Notes: generated from the letters alone by a model not told the origin. Shown: positions 18,408 to 29,007, counted from the stretch's first letter. The stretch: 64,000 bases of DNA from Streptomyces humicola (GCF_024436035.1 NZ_JANFNG010000004.1:1-64000), one strand, 5' to 3'. Translations and numbers: made by a program.

Positions 18408-20972
18408 ATGTTCCGTACCGCCCTGCGCAACGTCCTCGCGTACAAGGCCAGACTGCTGATGACCGTGCTCGCCGTGATGCTCGGCGTGGCCTTCGTCTCC
18501 GGCACGCTGGTCTTCACCGACACGCTCGGTACCGCCTACAAGAACCAGTCGGCCAAGTCCTACGACAACGTGGCCGTCGCCATCAGCAGCAGCGCGGGGG
18601 GCACCACTCACCCCAGGTCCAAGGACGCGGCAGCGGACGAGGGGCTCACCCAGCAGACCCTCGACCGGATATCCAAGCTGCCGGGGGTCGCCTCCGCGAT
18701 CGGGCGCGTCAGCGGCTTCGCGGGCGCCGCCGACTCCAAGGGCAGGCTGATAGGCAGCGGCTGGTCCAACACCGGTGCCAACTTCGCGCCGGGGCCGGAC
18801 GGCAAGGACCCCCGCTACACCTTCGTCTCCGGCAACGGCCCGGCGCAGGCCGGAGACGTCGCGCTCGACAAGGAGACCGCGGCCAGGGGCGGCTTCCACG
18901 TCGGCGACCCCGTCGAGGTGGCCACCAACGGCCCGGTGCGGACCTACACGGTCAGCGGCATCTTCACCACCGACGACGGCGCGGTCAGCGCGGGCGGCTC
19001 GCTCGTCCTGTTCGACACCGCGAGCGCGCAGCAGCTGTACCTGACGCCCGGCCACTACCAGGAGATCACCGTCGTCGGCGCCAAGGGCGCCTCGCAGCAG
19101 CAGATCCTCGCCGAGGTCAAGCCGTTGCTGCCGAAGGACGGCACGGCCGACGCGCAGACCGGCAAGGAGCTCGCCGACGCACAGGCCAAACAGATCGAGG
19201 ACAGCTTCAGCGCGATGAGCACGATGCTCATGGTCTTCGCCGCCATCGCCCTGTTCGTCGGCGTTTTCCTGATCGCCAACACCTTCACCATGCTCGTCGC
19301 GCAACGCACCAAGGAGCTGGCGCTGCTGCGGGCGCTGGGCGCCAGTCGCCGTCAGGTGACGCGCTCGGTGCTCACCGAGGCCCTCATCGTGGGCGGCACC
19401 GCGTCGGCGGCCGGTTTCGCACTCGGCGTCACCATCGCCTCCGGGCTGCGCTCGGCGATGAACGGGCTCGGCGCCAAGGTGCCGGCCGGGCCGCTGATCG
19501 TGGCGCCGACGACGGTCGTTGCCGCCTTCGCGGTCGGCGTGCTGATCACCATGGTCGCCGCGTGGCTGCCCGCACGCCGGGCCGCCAGGATCCCTCCGGT
19601 GGCCGCGATGAGCAGCGCGGAACTCCCCGCGCCCGCCAAGTCGTTGCTGCTTCGGAACGTCGTCGGAGTGATTCTTGCCTGCGGCGGCGCGGGACTGGTG
19701 GTGGCCGGCGCGGCGACCGGGCGCGACTCGGGCCGCCGGGCGGTGGGGATCGGCGCGTTCCTGCTGCTGGTCGGCCTGATCGTGCTGACGCCGCTGCTCT
19801 CCCGGCCGGTGCTGACCGTGGTACGTGCGCCGCTGGCGCGCGTGTTCGGCGTCTCCGGGAATCTTGCGGCGCGCAACGCCCGCCGCAACCCGCGTCGTAC
19901 GGCCGCGACCGCTTCCGCCCTCGCCATCGGGCTCACGCTCATCACCGGCCTTTCGGTGCTCGGCGTCTCCGTCGGCCGCAGCGTCGACGAGGCGACGGTG
20001 GACAACCTGTCGGCCGACTACATGGTGCGCATGGCGAGCGGCATGCCGCTCGACCCCTCGGTGGCGGGCGAGATCTCCAAGGTGCGGGGCGTGACGGCGG
20101 CCACGGCCCTCGAATCGGCGTACTTCGACGTCGACGGAAGGTTCTCCGCCGTCACCGCGGCCGATCCGCGCGGGCTCGCCGAAACGGTGCGTGTGACGAC
20201 GGTGACCGGGTCGCAGTCGCCGCAGACGGCACTGGCGGAGGGCAAGATCCTCGTCGACGACAAGACGGCGAAGAGCCGCGGCTGGAAGGCCGGGGACGTG
20301 GTCCAGGCCTCCTACCCGGACGGTACGAAGGCCGAGGTGACGATCGGCGGCACCTTCGCGGACAACCTCGTCCTGTCGCCCGTCGTCATGTCGGACACAC
20401 TGCTCGCGCCCCACGTGGACAAGCCCGAGGTGCCGCAGGTGCTGGTGAAGACGACGGGCGGCGCCGATGCGAAGACAGCCGAGGCGATCGCCGACGGCCT
20501 GGGCAACAACCCGGCCATCTCGATCATGGACCGCCAGGGCATCCGCAACACGTTCGGCGGCGTGATCAACAACATGCTCAACATCATGTACGGGCTGCTG
20601 GGCATGTCGCTGATCATCGCCGTGCTCGGGGTCGTCAACACCCTGGCCATGTCGGTCTTCGAGCGGCGCCGCGAGATCGGAATGCTGCGCGCGATCGGCC
20701 TCGACCGGAGCAGGATCAAGCGGATGATCCGCCTGGAGGCCGTGGTGATCTCGCTCTTCGGTGCCGTGTCCGGCGTTGCGCTGGGCCTGTTCATCGCCTG
20801 GGCGACGGGCCGGACGATCAGCGCGGACCTGCAGGCCTATGTGATGGTGCTGCCCTGGGGCCGCATCGCGATCTTCTTGGGCCTGGCGGCGCTGGTCGGT
20901 GTCCTCGCGGCGGTGTGGCCTGCTCGGCGGGCGGCGCGGCTCGACGTCCTGGACGCGATCATGACGGAGTGA
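18408..20972 (+). CDS. FtsX/MacB-type ABC transporter permease
   Basis: 854 residues with the duplicated FtsX plan: an N-terminal helix (LLMTVLAVMLGVAFVSGTLVF), a large extracytoplasmic MacB_PCD-type domain, three helices around residues 270-380 (including VFLIANTFTMLVAQRTKELALLRALGASR), a central helix pair, a second periplasmic-type domain, and three C-terminal helices (IIAVLGVVNTLAMSVFERRREIGMLRAIGL). The RAIG/RALG coupling helices contact the ATPase. Exported substrate unknown. ATG 18408 follows AGGACC. The 3' end overlaps the convergent cyclopropane synthase-like gene by 14 bp. Confidence 0.92.
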   Translation: MFRTALRNVLAYKARLLMTVLAVMLGVAFVSGTLVFTDTLGTAYKNQSAKSYDNVAVAISSSAGGTTHPRSKDAAADEGLTQQTLDRISKLPGVASAIGRVSGFAGAADSKGRLIGSGWSNTGANFAPGPDGKDPRYTFVSGNGPAQAGDVALDKETAARGGFHVGDPVEVATNGPVRTYTVSGIFTTDDGAVSAGGSLVLFDTASAQQLYLTPGHYQEITVVGAKGASQQQILAEVKPLLPKDGTADAQTGKELADAQAKQIEDSFSAMSTMLMVFAAIALFVGVFLIANTFTMLVAQRTKELALLRALGASRRQVTRSVLTEALIVGGTASAAGFALGVTIASGLRSAMNGLGAKVPAGPLIVAPTTVVAAFAVGVLITMVAAWLPARRAARIPPVAAMSSAELPAPAKSLLLRNVVGVILACGGAGLVVAGAATGRDSGRRAVGIGAFLLLVGLIVLTPLLSRPVLTVVRAPLARVFGVSGNLAARNARRNPRRTAATASALAIGLTLITGLSVLGVSVGRSVDEATVDNLSADYMVRMASGMPLDPSVAGEISKVRGVTAATALESAYFDVDGRFSAVTAADPRGLAETVRVTTVTGSQSPQTALAEGKILVDDKTAKSRGWKAGDVVQASYPDGTKAEVTIGGTFADNLVLSPVVMSDTLLAPHVDKPEVPQVLVKTTGGADAKTAEAIADGLGNNPAISIMDRQGIRNTFGGVINNMLNIMYGLLGMSLIIAVLGVVNTLAMSVFERRREIGMLRAIGLDRSRIKRMIRLEAVVISLFGAVSGVALGLFIAWATGRTISADLQAYVMVLPWGRIAIFLGLAALVGVLAAVWPARRAARLDVLDAIMTE

Positions 20973-22287
20973 GCCACGCCCCGCGCGTCGGGGGCATCCC
21001 GGATTCGCCGGACGCGGGCGTGCGAACCGCCAGGATCTGGTTGACGCCGATGCGGTTGCGCTCGAACGAGAGGGCGGACGCCGCCATGTACAGGCGCCAT
21101 ACCCGAGCCCGACCCGGCGAGGTGAGCCGCACGCACTCGTCCCAGTGCTCCTCGAGATTGGCCACCCAGCGGCGCAGCGTGCGCGCGTAGTGCTCGCGCA
21201 GCGCCTCCACGTCCCGTACCTCGAACCCCGCCTCCTCGATCAGGGCGACCGTCGAGCCGACGGGGGCGAGCTCGCCGTCGGGGAAGACGTAGCGGTCGAT
21301 GAACTCGTCGACCTCGTAGCTCTCCTCGCGCTGCAGCGGACGGCGCGCGATCTGGTGGTTGAGCAACCGCCCGCCCGGCCGCAACAGGCCGTACAGCATC
21401 TTGGCGTAGGCCCGGTACTGTGTCGTTCCGACATGCTCGGCCATGCCGATCGAGGAGATCGCGTCGAACGGCCCGTCGGTGATCTCACGGTAGTCCTGCA
21501 CGCGGATCTCGACGCGGTCGGTCAGCCCCTCCTCGGCGATGCGCTTGCGGGCGAAGGCCGCCTGCTCGACCGAGAGGGTGACACCCACCGCCCGCACGCC
21601 GTAACGCTTCGCCGCGTGCAGCACCATGGAGCCCCAGCCGCAGCCGACGTCGAGCAGCCGCTGCCCCTCGCGCAGCGACAGCTTGCGGCAGATCAGGTCG
21701 AGCTTGGCCTGCTGGGCGTCCTCGAGCGTCTCGGCGCCCTCGTCCCAGTAGGCGCACGAGTAGACCATCGACGGCCCGAGCACCCGCTCGTAGAAGTCGT
21801 TGCCGACGTCGTAGTGGTGGCTGATCGCCTGCCGGTCGCGGCGCAGGCTGTGACGAGCTCCGATGCGTCCCCGCGCCTCCTCCGGCGGGGCGGAGGGCGG
21901 CAGCCCCGGTCCGGCGAGGGCGAGCGCCTCGCGGGCCGTCCGGCGTACGGATGCATCAAAGAGCGCAGCCGCCACGGTGAAGGCCCCGGAGCGCTTCCGC
22001 GCGCCGGCCGTCGGCTCGTCGCGCTGCCACACCGTCCCGGAGAGGAGGTCGAGCGCCTCGTAGAGATCGCCGTCGACCTCCAGGTCACCGGCGACCCAGG
22101 CGCGTGCCAGACCCAACTCGCCGGGCCTCCACAGCAGTCGGCGCAGCGCCCGCGGGTTGCGCAGGACGAGGGCGGGCGCCTGCGCAGGGCCGACCTCGCT
22201 CCCGTCCCAGGCGCGGATACGAACCGGGAGCGGCGATCCGAGGACCGTTTCGGCGAGTGCAGCGAGCCGTCCGGCAGCGTGGGCCAT
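20959..22287 (-). CDS. Cyclopropane-fatty-acyl-phospholipid synthase family methyltransferase
   Basis: 442 residues. The N-terminal 150 residues are the family's membrane/lipid-binding part (LARAWVAGDLEVDGDLYEALD). The SAM-dependent domain has HHYDVGNDFYERVLGPSMVYSCAYW, motif I LLDVGCGWGSMVLHAAK, SIGMAEHVG and LNHQIARRP. It probably methylates or cyclopropanates unsaturated acyl chains of membrane lipids. ATG 22287 follows GGAGG by about 8 bases. It is separated from the leftward ndh gene upstream by a strong terminator. Confidence 0.9.
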   Translation of the reverse strand: MAHAAGRLAALAETVLGSPLPVRIRAWDGSEVGPAQAPALVLRNPRALRRLLWRPGELGLARAWVAGDLEVDGDLYEALDLLSGTVWQRDEPTAGARKRSGAFTVAAALFDASVRRTAREALALAGPGLPPSAPPEEARGRIGARHSLRRDRQAISHHYDVGNDFYERVLGPSMVYSCAYWDEGAETLEDAQQAKLDLICRKLSLREGQRLLDVGCGWGSMVLHAAKRYGVRAVGVTLSVEQAAFARKRIAEEGLTDRVEIRVQDYREITDGPFDAISSIGMAEHVGTTQYRAYAKMLYGLLRPGGRLLNHQIARRPLQREESYEVDEFIDRYVFPDGELAPVGSTVALIEEAGFEVRDVEALREHYARTLRRWVANLEEHWDECVRLTSPGRARVWRLYMAASALSFERNRIGVNQILAVRTPASGESGMPPTRGAWLTPS

Positions 22288-22379
22288 GGCGCAAACCTCC
22301 GTGATGGTGGGTCACCCTATGGGTCCTTTCACCACGAAAACAGATTCATGAGCCATGTGTAGTCCCGAAACGCAAAAAA

Positions 22380-22422
22380 CGCCGAGGGTGTCCGCCCCAC
22401 GGATCGGCGGACACCCTCGGCG
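22380..22422 (-). terminator. Intrinsic terminator of ndh
   Basis: CGCCGAGGGTGTCCGCC (22380-22396) and its exact complement (22406-22422) form a 17-bp stem with a 9-nt loop. In the leftward direction it is followed by TTTTTT (22374-22379), a textbook U-tract. Confidence 0.92.
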
Positions 22423-22455
22423 TCGTGTGCCTGACCGGTGATCAGGCCGGCCCGG

Positions 22456-23838
22456 TCAGGAGGCCTTGGCCTTCTCGGCCCTGCCCGGCGCGGGCTGGGT
22501 GGCCTTGGCCGCCGCGGCCGCCGTCACCGGCGCGGCCGCCTCGTAGAACTCCTCACGCGGGTTCTCCAGTGCGCCGAGCGCCACGACGTCGCGCTTGAGG
22601 AACATCGCGAGCGTCCAGTCGGCGAGCACCCGGAACTTCCGGTTGAAGGTCGGCACGGCCATGCCGTGGTAACCACGGTGGCAGTACCAGGCCAGCCGGC
22701 CCTTGAGGCGGATCTTGCCGAAGAGCAGGGCGACGCCCTTGTGCAGGCCGAGGCCGGCGACGGCACCCATGTTCTTGTGCTTGTACTCGTGCTGCGGGAA
22801 GCCCCGCATCCCGGAGATCACGTTGTCGCCGAGCACCTTGGCCTGACGCAGGGCGTGCTGCGCGTTCGGCGGGCACCAGGCGCCCTCGCCGGCCGCGAGG
22901 TCGGGCACCTGGGCATTGTCGCCGGCGGCCCAGATGTAGTCCGTGCCCTTGACCTGGAGCGTGGGGAGCGTGTCCACGTGGCCGCGCGGGCCGAGCGGGA
23001 CGCCGAAGTTGGCCAGCGCGGGGTTCGGCTTGACGCCCGCGGTCCATACGATGGTGGACGCATCGACTTCGAGCCCGTTGGCGAGCACCACGTGCTTGTC
23101 GATGCACGACTTCATGGACGTCTCGAGGTAGATCTCGATGCCGCGCTCGCGCAGGTGCTCGAGGCCCCACGTGCCGAGCTCCGGGCCGACCTCGGGGAGG
23201 ATGCGGTTGGCGGCCTCGACGAGGATGAACCGCATGTCCTCGCGCTTGACGTTCGTGTAGTACTTGCACGCGTCGCGAGCCATGTCCTCGACCTCGCCGA
23301 TGGTCTCGGCACCCGCGAAGCCGCCGCCGACGAAGACGAAGGTCAGCGCCTTGCGGCGGAGCTCCTCATCGGTGGTGGAGTCGGCCAGGTCGAGCTGTTC
23401 GAGGATGTGGTTGCGCAGGTCGACAGCCTCTTCGACGCCCTTCATGCCGATGCCGTTCTCGGCGAGGCCGGGGATCGGGAAGGTGCGGGAGACGGCGCCG
23501 AGCGCGACGACAAGATAGTCGAAGGGCAGCTCGTACTTTTCTCCGACGAGCGGCTCGATCACGGCCACCTTGCGGTCCTGGTCGACAGAGGTGACCCGGC
23601 CGGTGAGGACCTCCGCCTTGGGAAGCACGCGTCGCAGCGGAACCACGACGTGGCGCGGAGAGATGCTGCCGGCCGCAGCTTCGGGGAGGAAGGGCTGGTA
23701 CGTCATGTACGAGCGGGGGTCGACGACCGTGACGGTCGCCTCGCCGAACCGCATCTTCTTCAGGATGCGGCGCGCCGCGTACAGGCCGACGTAACCGCCG
23801 CCTACTACGAGGATCCGTGGACGCTCCGTGGTGCTCAT
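22456..23838 (-). CDS. ndh: Type II NADH dehydrogenase
   Basis: 460 residues: N-terminal FAD-binding VVGGGYVGLYAARRI, the central NADH-binding site FVFVGGGFAGAETIGE, and the C-terminal FAD contact IWAAGDNAQVPD. It passes electrons from NADH to menaquinone without proton pumping, at the inner face of the membrane; the Ala/Lys-rich tail is typical of Streptomyces members. ATG 23838 (MSTTERPRIL) fits the family start. An in-frame ATG at 23862 has a better ribosome site (GAGGGGGG), so the start is not settled. Two Rex-like boxes lie upstream. Confidence 0.92.
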   Translation of the reverse strand: MSTTERPRILVVGGGYVGLYAARRILKKMRFGEATVTVVDPRSYMTYQPFLPEAAAGSISPRHVVVPLRRVLPKAEVLTGRVTSVDQDRKVAVIEPLVGEKYELPFDYLVVALGAVSRTFPIPGLAENGIGMKGVEEAVDLRNHILEQLDLADSTTDEELRRKALTFVFVGGGFAGAETIGEVEDMARDACKYYTNVKREDMRFILVEAANRILPEVGPELGTWGLEHLRERGIEIYLETSMKSCIDKHVVLANGLEVDASTIVWTAGVKPNPALANFGVPLGPRGHVDTLPTLQVKGTDYIWAAGDNAQVPDLAAGEGAWCPPNAQHALRQAKVLGDNVISGMRGFPQHEYKHKNMGAVAGLGLHKGVALLFGKIRLKGRLAWYCHRGYHGMAVPTFNRKFRVLADWTLAMFLKRDVVALGALENPREEFYEAAAPVTAAAAAKATQPAPGRAEKAKAS

Positions 23839-23873
23839 GGACACGAGTATCCAGCACCCCATTGGGCCCCCCT

Positions 23874-23889
23874 CGTGAGCCCCTTCACA
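23874..23889. promoter_or_regulatory. Rex (ROP)-like operator next to ndh
   Basis: On the minus strand TGTGAAGGGGCTCACG fits the Rex consensus TGTGAA-N4-TTCACA in ten of twelve arm positions. It lies 36 bp before the ndh ATG at 23838. Rex senses the NADH/NAD+ ratio and represses respiratory genes in Streptomyces. Confidence 0.5.
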
Positions 23890-24132
23890 AGGTTCTTGCG
23901 GGGTTCTGCTACACTGCGCGATTTCGTGATCGACGCCACACCCGCCCCCGGAACCTCCTCTCGAGCCGGGACGTCCCGGGACCCCCTTGAGCAGCGACGA
24001 TCGGCCGCCGACCGGTAGGCTGCGGGGTCGCTAACCCTGCCGAAACAAGGGAGTTCGGCGCTCAGTTGCGAGGGATCGCGCTCCGACGGGGCCACGGGGC
24101 CAATGAATCTGCTCCATCAGACGGGAAGTTCA

Positions 24133-24148
24133 TGTGAATAATTTCACG
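24133..24148. promoter_or_regulatory. Second Rex (ROP)-like operator, upstream of ndh
   Basis: TGTGAATAATTTCACG fits TGTGAA-N4-TTCACA with one mismatch in the arms and sits inside a longer symmetric stretch with AAGTTC/GAACTT flanks (24126-24153). It is about 295 bp upstream of ndh and is strikingly AT-rich for this genome. The stretch 23863-24260 holds no other element I can support; a rightward TAGGCT at about 24016 leads to no visible gene. Confidence 0.55.
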
Positions 24149-24260
24149 AACTTTCTCGCGCGCCCCGCCAGGCCGTCCGAGAACGCCGCGCCGCGGCCTG
24201 CCGTCGACCCATCGGTAGACGGCAAACCGCGGCGCACAAGGACACCCCTGACCGTGCGCG

Positions 24261-24440
24261 CTAGCGCTCCAGCTCGCGCTCGATGTCCTGCTCGCTGCAC
24301 TGGTCGAGCTTCTGGGTCTGCTCGTTGAGGACGCTGTAGCGGGCCGCCTTGCCCTTGCCCTGGACCTCCTGGATCCTGCCGATCTGCTTCACGCGCTGAT
24401 CGTCCCGGTACTCGACGCGCTCTCCCATGTTATGGGGCAT
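24261..24440 (-). CDS. Small conserved hypothetical protein
   Basis: 59 residues, highly charged: VEYRDDQRVKQIGRIQEVQGKGKAARY, then LDQCSEQDIERELER. It resembles a small beta-rich (Tudor/SH3-like) N-terminal part with an acidic helical tail and has no known motif. ATG 24440 has GGGAG 6 bases upstream and is preferred to the TTG at 24452. It stands between ppx and ndh, in the same direction as both. Confidence 0.6.
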   Translation of the reverse strand: MPHNMGERVEYRDDQRVKQIGRIQEVQGKGKAARYSVLNEQTQKLDQCSEQDIERELER

Positions 24441-24629
24441 GAGTTCTCCCAAAGATCGATGGAGGGGAGCAGGAGGTCGCCGGCCGGATCACCGGGGGCG
24501 GTCCCTCCTGCGGCGCACACTGCCGATCGCGCGGCGCCGTGGCCATCACATCCGACCGGCGCGTCACCGGCGACCGCAGTGGTCCGGACGGGTGAACGAC
24601 GGCGGGCGCCCCCGGCCCTGACTCTCATA

Positions 24630-25592
24630 TCACCGCTGGTCAGCGAGGTCTTCCGCCGCCTTGTGGGCGATACCGTCGAGGATGTCGTGCTCGCTCACCA
24701 CGACCTCGTCGGCCCCGGTGCGTTCCATGATCTCCAGCAGGACCAGCGCTCCCGCGCCGATCACGTCGACCCGGCCCGGGTGCAGCACGGGGATGGCCGC
24801 GCGCTCGGCGTGCGTGGAGGCCAGAAGGCGGCCGGTGACGTCGCGGACCTGATCGATCGTGATCCGGGAGTGGTGGATGAGGGACGAGTCGTACTCGGGG
24901 AGGCCCAGCGCGATCGCGGCCACGGTCGTGACCGACCCGGCCAGGCCCACCAGCGTCCCGGCCTCGCCGATCGGCACCGTCTCGGCGGCCAGGTCGAGCG
25001 CCTTGGCGACGTCGGACTTGATCGCGGTCACCTGGCCGGGGGTCGGCGGGTCACTGACGCGGCCGCCGTGCACCAGGTGACGTTCGGTCATCCGTACGCA
25101 GCCGATGTCGACCGAGCGGGCGGCGCGCACCGCACCGTCGCCGACGACGAACTCGGTCGAACCGCCGCCGATGTCCACCACCAGATACGGCGTGCGCAGG
25201 TCGTCCCGGCCGGTGAGCTCCTTGGTCGCGCCGGTGAAGGAGAATTCGGCCTCCTGTGCGCCCGTGATCACCTCGGGCTCGACGCCCAGGATTCCCACCA
25301 CGCCGCGCACGAAGTCGTCCCGGTTCTCGGCGTCGCGCGACGCCGACGTCGCGATGAAGCGGATCCGTTCGGCGCCCAGATCACGGATGATCTCCGCGTA
25401 CTCGCGGCAGGCGGCGAAAGTGCGTTCCAGGGCATCGGGGGCGAGTCGCCCGGTGCGGTCCACGCCCTGACCGAGCCGGACGATCTGCATCCTGCGGTCG
25501 AGGTCCTTCAGCTGCCCGGTCGCGGGGTTGACGTCGGCGACGAGCAGCCGGATGGAGTTCGTACCGCAGTCGACGGCGGCCACTCTGGTCAT
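24630..25592 (-). CDS. ppx: Exopolyphosphatase / guanosine pentaphosphate phosphohydrolase (Ppx/GppA)
   Basis: 320 residues of the ASKHA ATPase fold: VAAVDCGTNSIRLLVAD (phosphate 1 loop), FIATSASRDAENRDDF, VITGAQEAEFSFTGA, VVDIGGGSTEFVVG (phosphate 2 loop) and LVGLAGSVTTVAA. It is the short form without the C-terminal HD domain, as in actinobacterial Ppx. It hydrolyses terminal phosphate of polyphosphate or pppGpp, linking phosphate storage and the stringent response. It overlaps the DUF501 gene by 4 bp (ATGA), so the two are translationally coupled. Confidence 0.93.
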   Translation of the reverse strand: MTRVAAVDCGTNSIRLLVADVNPATGQLKDLDRRMQIVRLGQGVDRTGRLAPDALERTFAACREYAEIIRDLGAERIRFIATSASRDAENRDDFVRGVVGILGVEPEVITGAQEAEFSFTGATKELTGRDDLRTPYLVVDIGGGSTEFVVGDGAVRAARSVDIGCVRMTERHLVHGGRVSDPPTPGQVTAIKSDVAKALDLAAETVPIGEAGTLVGLAGSVTTVAAIALGLPEYDSSLIHHSRITIDQVRDVTGRLLASTHAERAAIPVLHPGRVDVIGAGALVLLEIMERTGADEVVVSEHDILDGIAHKAAEDLADQR

Positions 25593-26149
25593 GCGCGCTC
25601 CCCCTGCTCCCCCTGCTCCCCCTCGGACGCCCCGCCGCACTGCTCGACGCACGGGCCCTTGCGCCACCACTCGGGCAGCATCGCGATCGCCTCGTCCCCG
25701 AGCGGATTGACTCCGGGCCCGGCCGCCAGCGCGTGGCCGACTAGCACGTGCAGACACTTCACGCGGTCGGGCATGCCGCCGGCGCTCGGGAAGTTCTCCA
25801 GCACCTCGATGGCGTCGCGGCGCTTGATGTAGTCCTCGTGGGCCGCGCGGTAGGCGGCGGCGAGCTCCGGGTCCTCCGCGAGCCGGGTGGTCATCTCCTT
25901 CATGACCCCCTCGGCCTCCAGCGTGCCGATGGCGGAAGCGGCGCGGGGGCAGGTCAGGTAGTACAGCGTCGGGAACGGGGTGCCGTCCTCGAGCCGCGGC
26001 GCCGTCTCGACGACATCGGGAAGCCCGCACGGGCAGCGGTGCGCCACGGCCCGCAGCCCGCGTGGCATGCGGCCGAGCTGCTCACCGATCGCGGCGCGGT
26101 CGGCGTCGGTGGGCGGGGCGGGTTCGGTGCGGGGTGGATGGATGTCCAT
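25589..26149 (-). CDS. DUF501 family protein
   Basis: 186 residues. DUF501 features: AIGEQLGRMPRGLRAVAHRCPCGLPDVV, TPFPTLYYLTCPRA, and MPDRVKCLHVLVGHALAAGPGVNPLGDEA. Conserved Cys and His residues (RCPCG, TCP, CLHVLVGH) suggest metal binding. Function is unknown, but the family sits between divIC and ppx across actinobacteria, as here. The last 20 residues are Glu/Gly-rich. It overlaps ppx by 4 bp. Confidence 0.92.
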   Translation of the reverse strand: MDIHPPRTEPAPPTDADRAAIGEQLGRMPRGLRAVAHRCPCGLPDVVETAPRLEDGTPFPTLYYLTCPRAASAIGTLEAEGVMKEMTTRLAEDPELAAAYRAAHEDYIKRRDAIEVLENFPSAGGMPDRVKCLHVLVGHALAAGPGVNPLGDEAIAMLPEWWRKGPCVEQCGGASEGEQGEQGERA

Positions 26150-26191
26150 GGAAGCTTTCGTTCGGTGCTGGGCCGATCGGTGCTGGGCCGA

Positions 26192-26674
26192 TCAGTGCTG
26201 GGCGTCGGCGGAGTTCACGCCGTCCCACACATTGTCGTACCAGGGGCGGTTAGCACTGGCATCGGAGGACTGGTCGTCGCCGGAGCCGGAGCCGTGCTGG
26301 CCCAGCATGGTGTAGCCCGACTCGTCCGGCATGACGAAGTGCAGCTGCTCGCGCGCCTGCGCCTTGACGAAGTCCGGGTCCGACCAGCGGGCCTTCTGCT
26401 CGCGCAGCCGCTCGACCTGCTGTTGCGCCTGCTGCGCCTGCTGCCGCTGGTCGGCGATCTGCGAGCGCTGGGCCAGGTACTGCCGCGTCGGATAGGCGAG
26501 GGCCACGACGAGCGCGCAGACGGTGAGCGCGAGCAGCGCGGCCCGCCCGGTGAGCCTGTTGCGGCGGACCGGACGACCGTCGGGCTGCCGCCCGGTGGCA
26601 CGGTAGACGCGGGCCTGCGCCTGCTCACCGATGGCCTTGAACCTCGCCGCGGTGGAGAACCGGTCCGACGCCAC
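26192..26674 (-). CDS. divIC: Septum formation initiator, FtsB/DivIC family
   Basis: 160 residues: a basic cytoplasmic N-terminus (about 42), one membrane helix (LTGRAALLALTVCALVVALAY), an extracytoplasmic coiled coil (QIADQRQQAQQAQQQVERLREQ) and the family block DPDFVKAQAREQLHFVMPDE. In Streptomyces DivIC helps sporulation septation with FtsL and FtsQ. The start is GTG 26674, with GAGGGGAG 6 bases before it; a longer open frame has no such site. Located in the conserved eno-divIC-DUF501-ppx run. Confidence 0.9.
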   Translation of the reverse strand: MASDRFSTAARFKAIGEQAQARVYRATGRQPDGRPVRRNRLTGRAALLALTVCALVVALAYPTRQYLAQRSQIADQRQQAQQAQQQVERLREQKARWSDPDFVKAQAREQLHFVMPDESGYTMLGQHGSGSGDDQSSDASANRPWYDNVWDGVNSADAQH

Positions 26675-26813
26675 GTCGTCTCCCCTCGCCTGCCTGTGCA
26701 CCGCCCGCCGACGGAGTGGGCTGATGTCACTTCACAACACGTCCCCGGCCACGGTACGGGACCACGGCCGGGGACATGCGGAGCGGCAGCTGTTCGGGGC
26801 CGGTTCAGCCGGT

Positions 26814-28175
<1,362 letters not shown>

Positions 28176-28192
28176 TCACTGAGATGAAAATG

Positions 28193-28235
28193 CCCCGGCC
28201 GGGCACGCTCGGGGGGAGGGCGTGCCCGGCCGGGG
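28193..28235 (-). terminator. Terminator between rpfA and eno
   Basis: CCCCGGCCGGGCACGC (28193-28208) pairs exactly with GCGTGCCCGGCCGGGG (28220-28235), a 16-bp stem with an 11-nt loop. It lies 89 bp after the rpfA stop, and in the leftward direction it runs into CATTTTCATC. Confidence 0.88.
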
Positions 28236-28323
28236 ACTATGTGTGATCAGCATTCGCCGGAAGCGACTGATCCGAATGAGCCGGCCGAGGCGGCTGAATC
28301 GGGATAACCGTTTCAGCTCGGGT

Positions 28324-29007
28324 TCAGCCGAGGCGCAGGTGCTGACCCGGGTAGATCAGGTTGGCGTCCTTGACGACGTCCTTGTTCAGCTGGAAGAGCT
28401 TCTTCCAGCCGCCGGAGATGTGGTGGGCGGCGGCGATGCCGGAGAGCGTGTCGCCGGACTTCACGGTGTAGCTGCCGTGACCCTTGTAGGAGGGAGCGGC
28501 CGGAGCGGGGGCAGCCGGTGCGGTCCGGGCCGGGGCGGTGGACTCGGTCTGGGCCGAGGCGTTGTTGTCCGTGTTGTCCTGGCTCGCCGCCGAGCTGCTG
28601 CTCGCGGAGGAGGAGCTGCCGGCGGAGCTGCTCGACGAGCCGGCGTACGGGGCGCCGGTGAGGCCGGTGCCGCAGACGGGCCAGGCGCCCTTGCCCTGGG
28701 AGGCCAGGACCTTCTCGGCTATCTGGATCTGCTGGGACTCGGTGGCCTGGTTGGCCTCGGGCGCGAACTGGGTGCCGCCGTACGCCGCCCAGGTGCTGGA
28801 GGTGAACTGCAGGCCGCCGAAGAAGCCGTTGCCGGTGTTGATGGACCAGTTGCCGCCGGACTCGCACTGCGCGACGGCGTCCCACTGGGACTGGGTTGCG
28901 GCGTTGGCCGAGGTGGCAGTCATGAGCGGGGCGGCGATGGCGGCGCCGGTGATACCCGCGAGGGTGGCGAAACGAACAGCCTTGGAGGCACGACGGTGCT
29001 TAGCCAT
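28324..29007 (-). CDS. rpfA: Resuscitation-promoting factor with LysM domain
   Basis: 227 residues. Signal peptide about 1-36 (cleavage after SANA). Rpf transglycosylase domain about 37-110: SQWDAVAQCESGGNW with the catalytic Glu49, GFFGGLQFTSSTWAAYGG, and the cysteine pair C48/C116. A Ser/Ala-rich linker follows, then a C-terminal LysM (YTVKSGDTLSGIAAAHH to NLIYPGQHLRLG) for peptidoglycan binding. The secreted enzyme cleaves cell wall during germination and growth resumption. Its leader holds a c-di-AMP riboswitch (29065-29260), the arrangement known for S. coelicolor rpfA. Confidence 0.93.
   Translation of the reverse strand: MAKHRRASKAVRFATLAGITGAAIAAPLMTATSANAATQSQWDAVAQCESGGNWSINTGNGFFGGLQFTSSTWAAYGGTQFAPEANQATESQQIQIAEKVLASQGKGAWPVCGTGLTGAPYAGSSSSSAGSSSSASSSSAASQDNTDNNASAQTESTAPARTAPAAPAPAAPSYKGHGSYTVKSGDTLSGIAAAHHISGGWKKLFQLNKDVVKDANLIYPGQHLRLG

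Noticed and set aside
24134-24328. Rightward 64-residue frame starting inside the Rex-like box
   Set aside because: Arg/Pro/Ala-rich composition, no ribosome site of note, and it runs antisense into the 24261-24440 gene; a GC-frame shadow.
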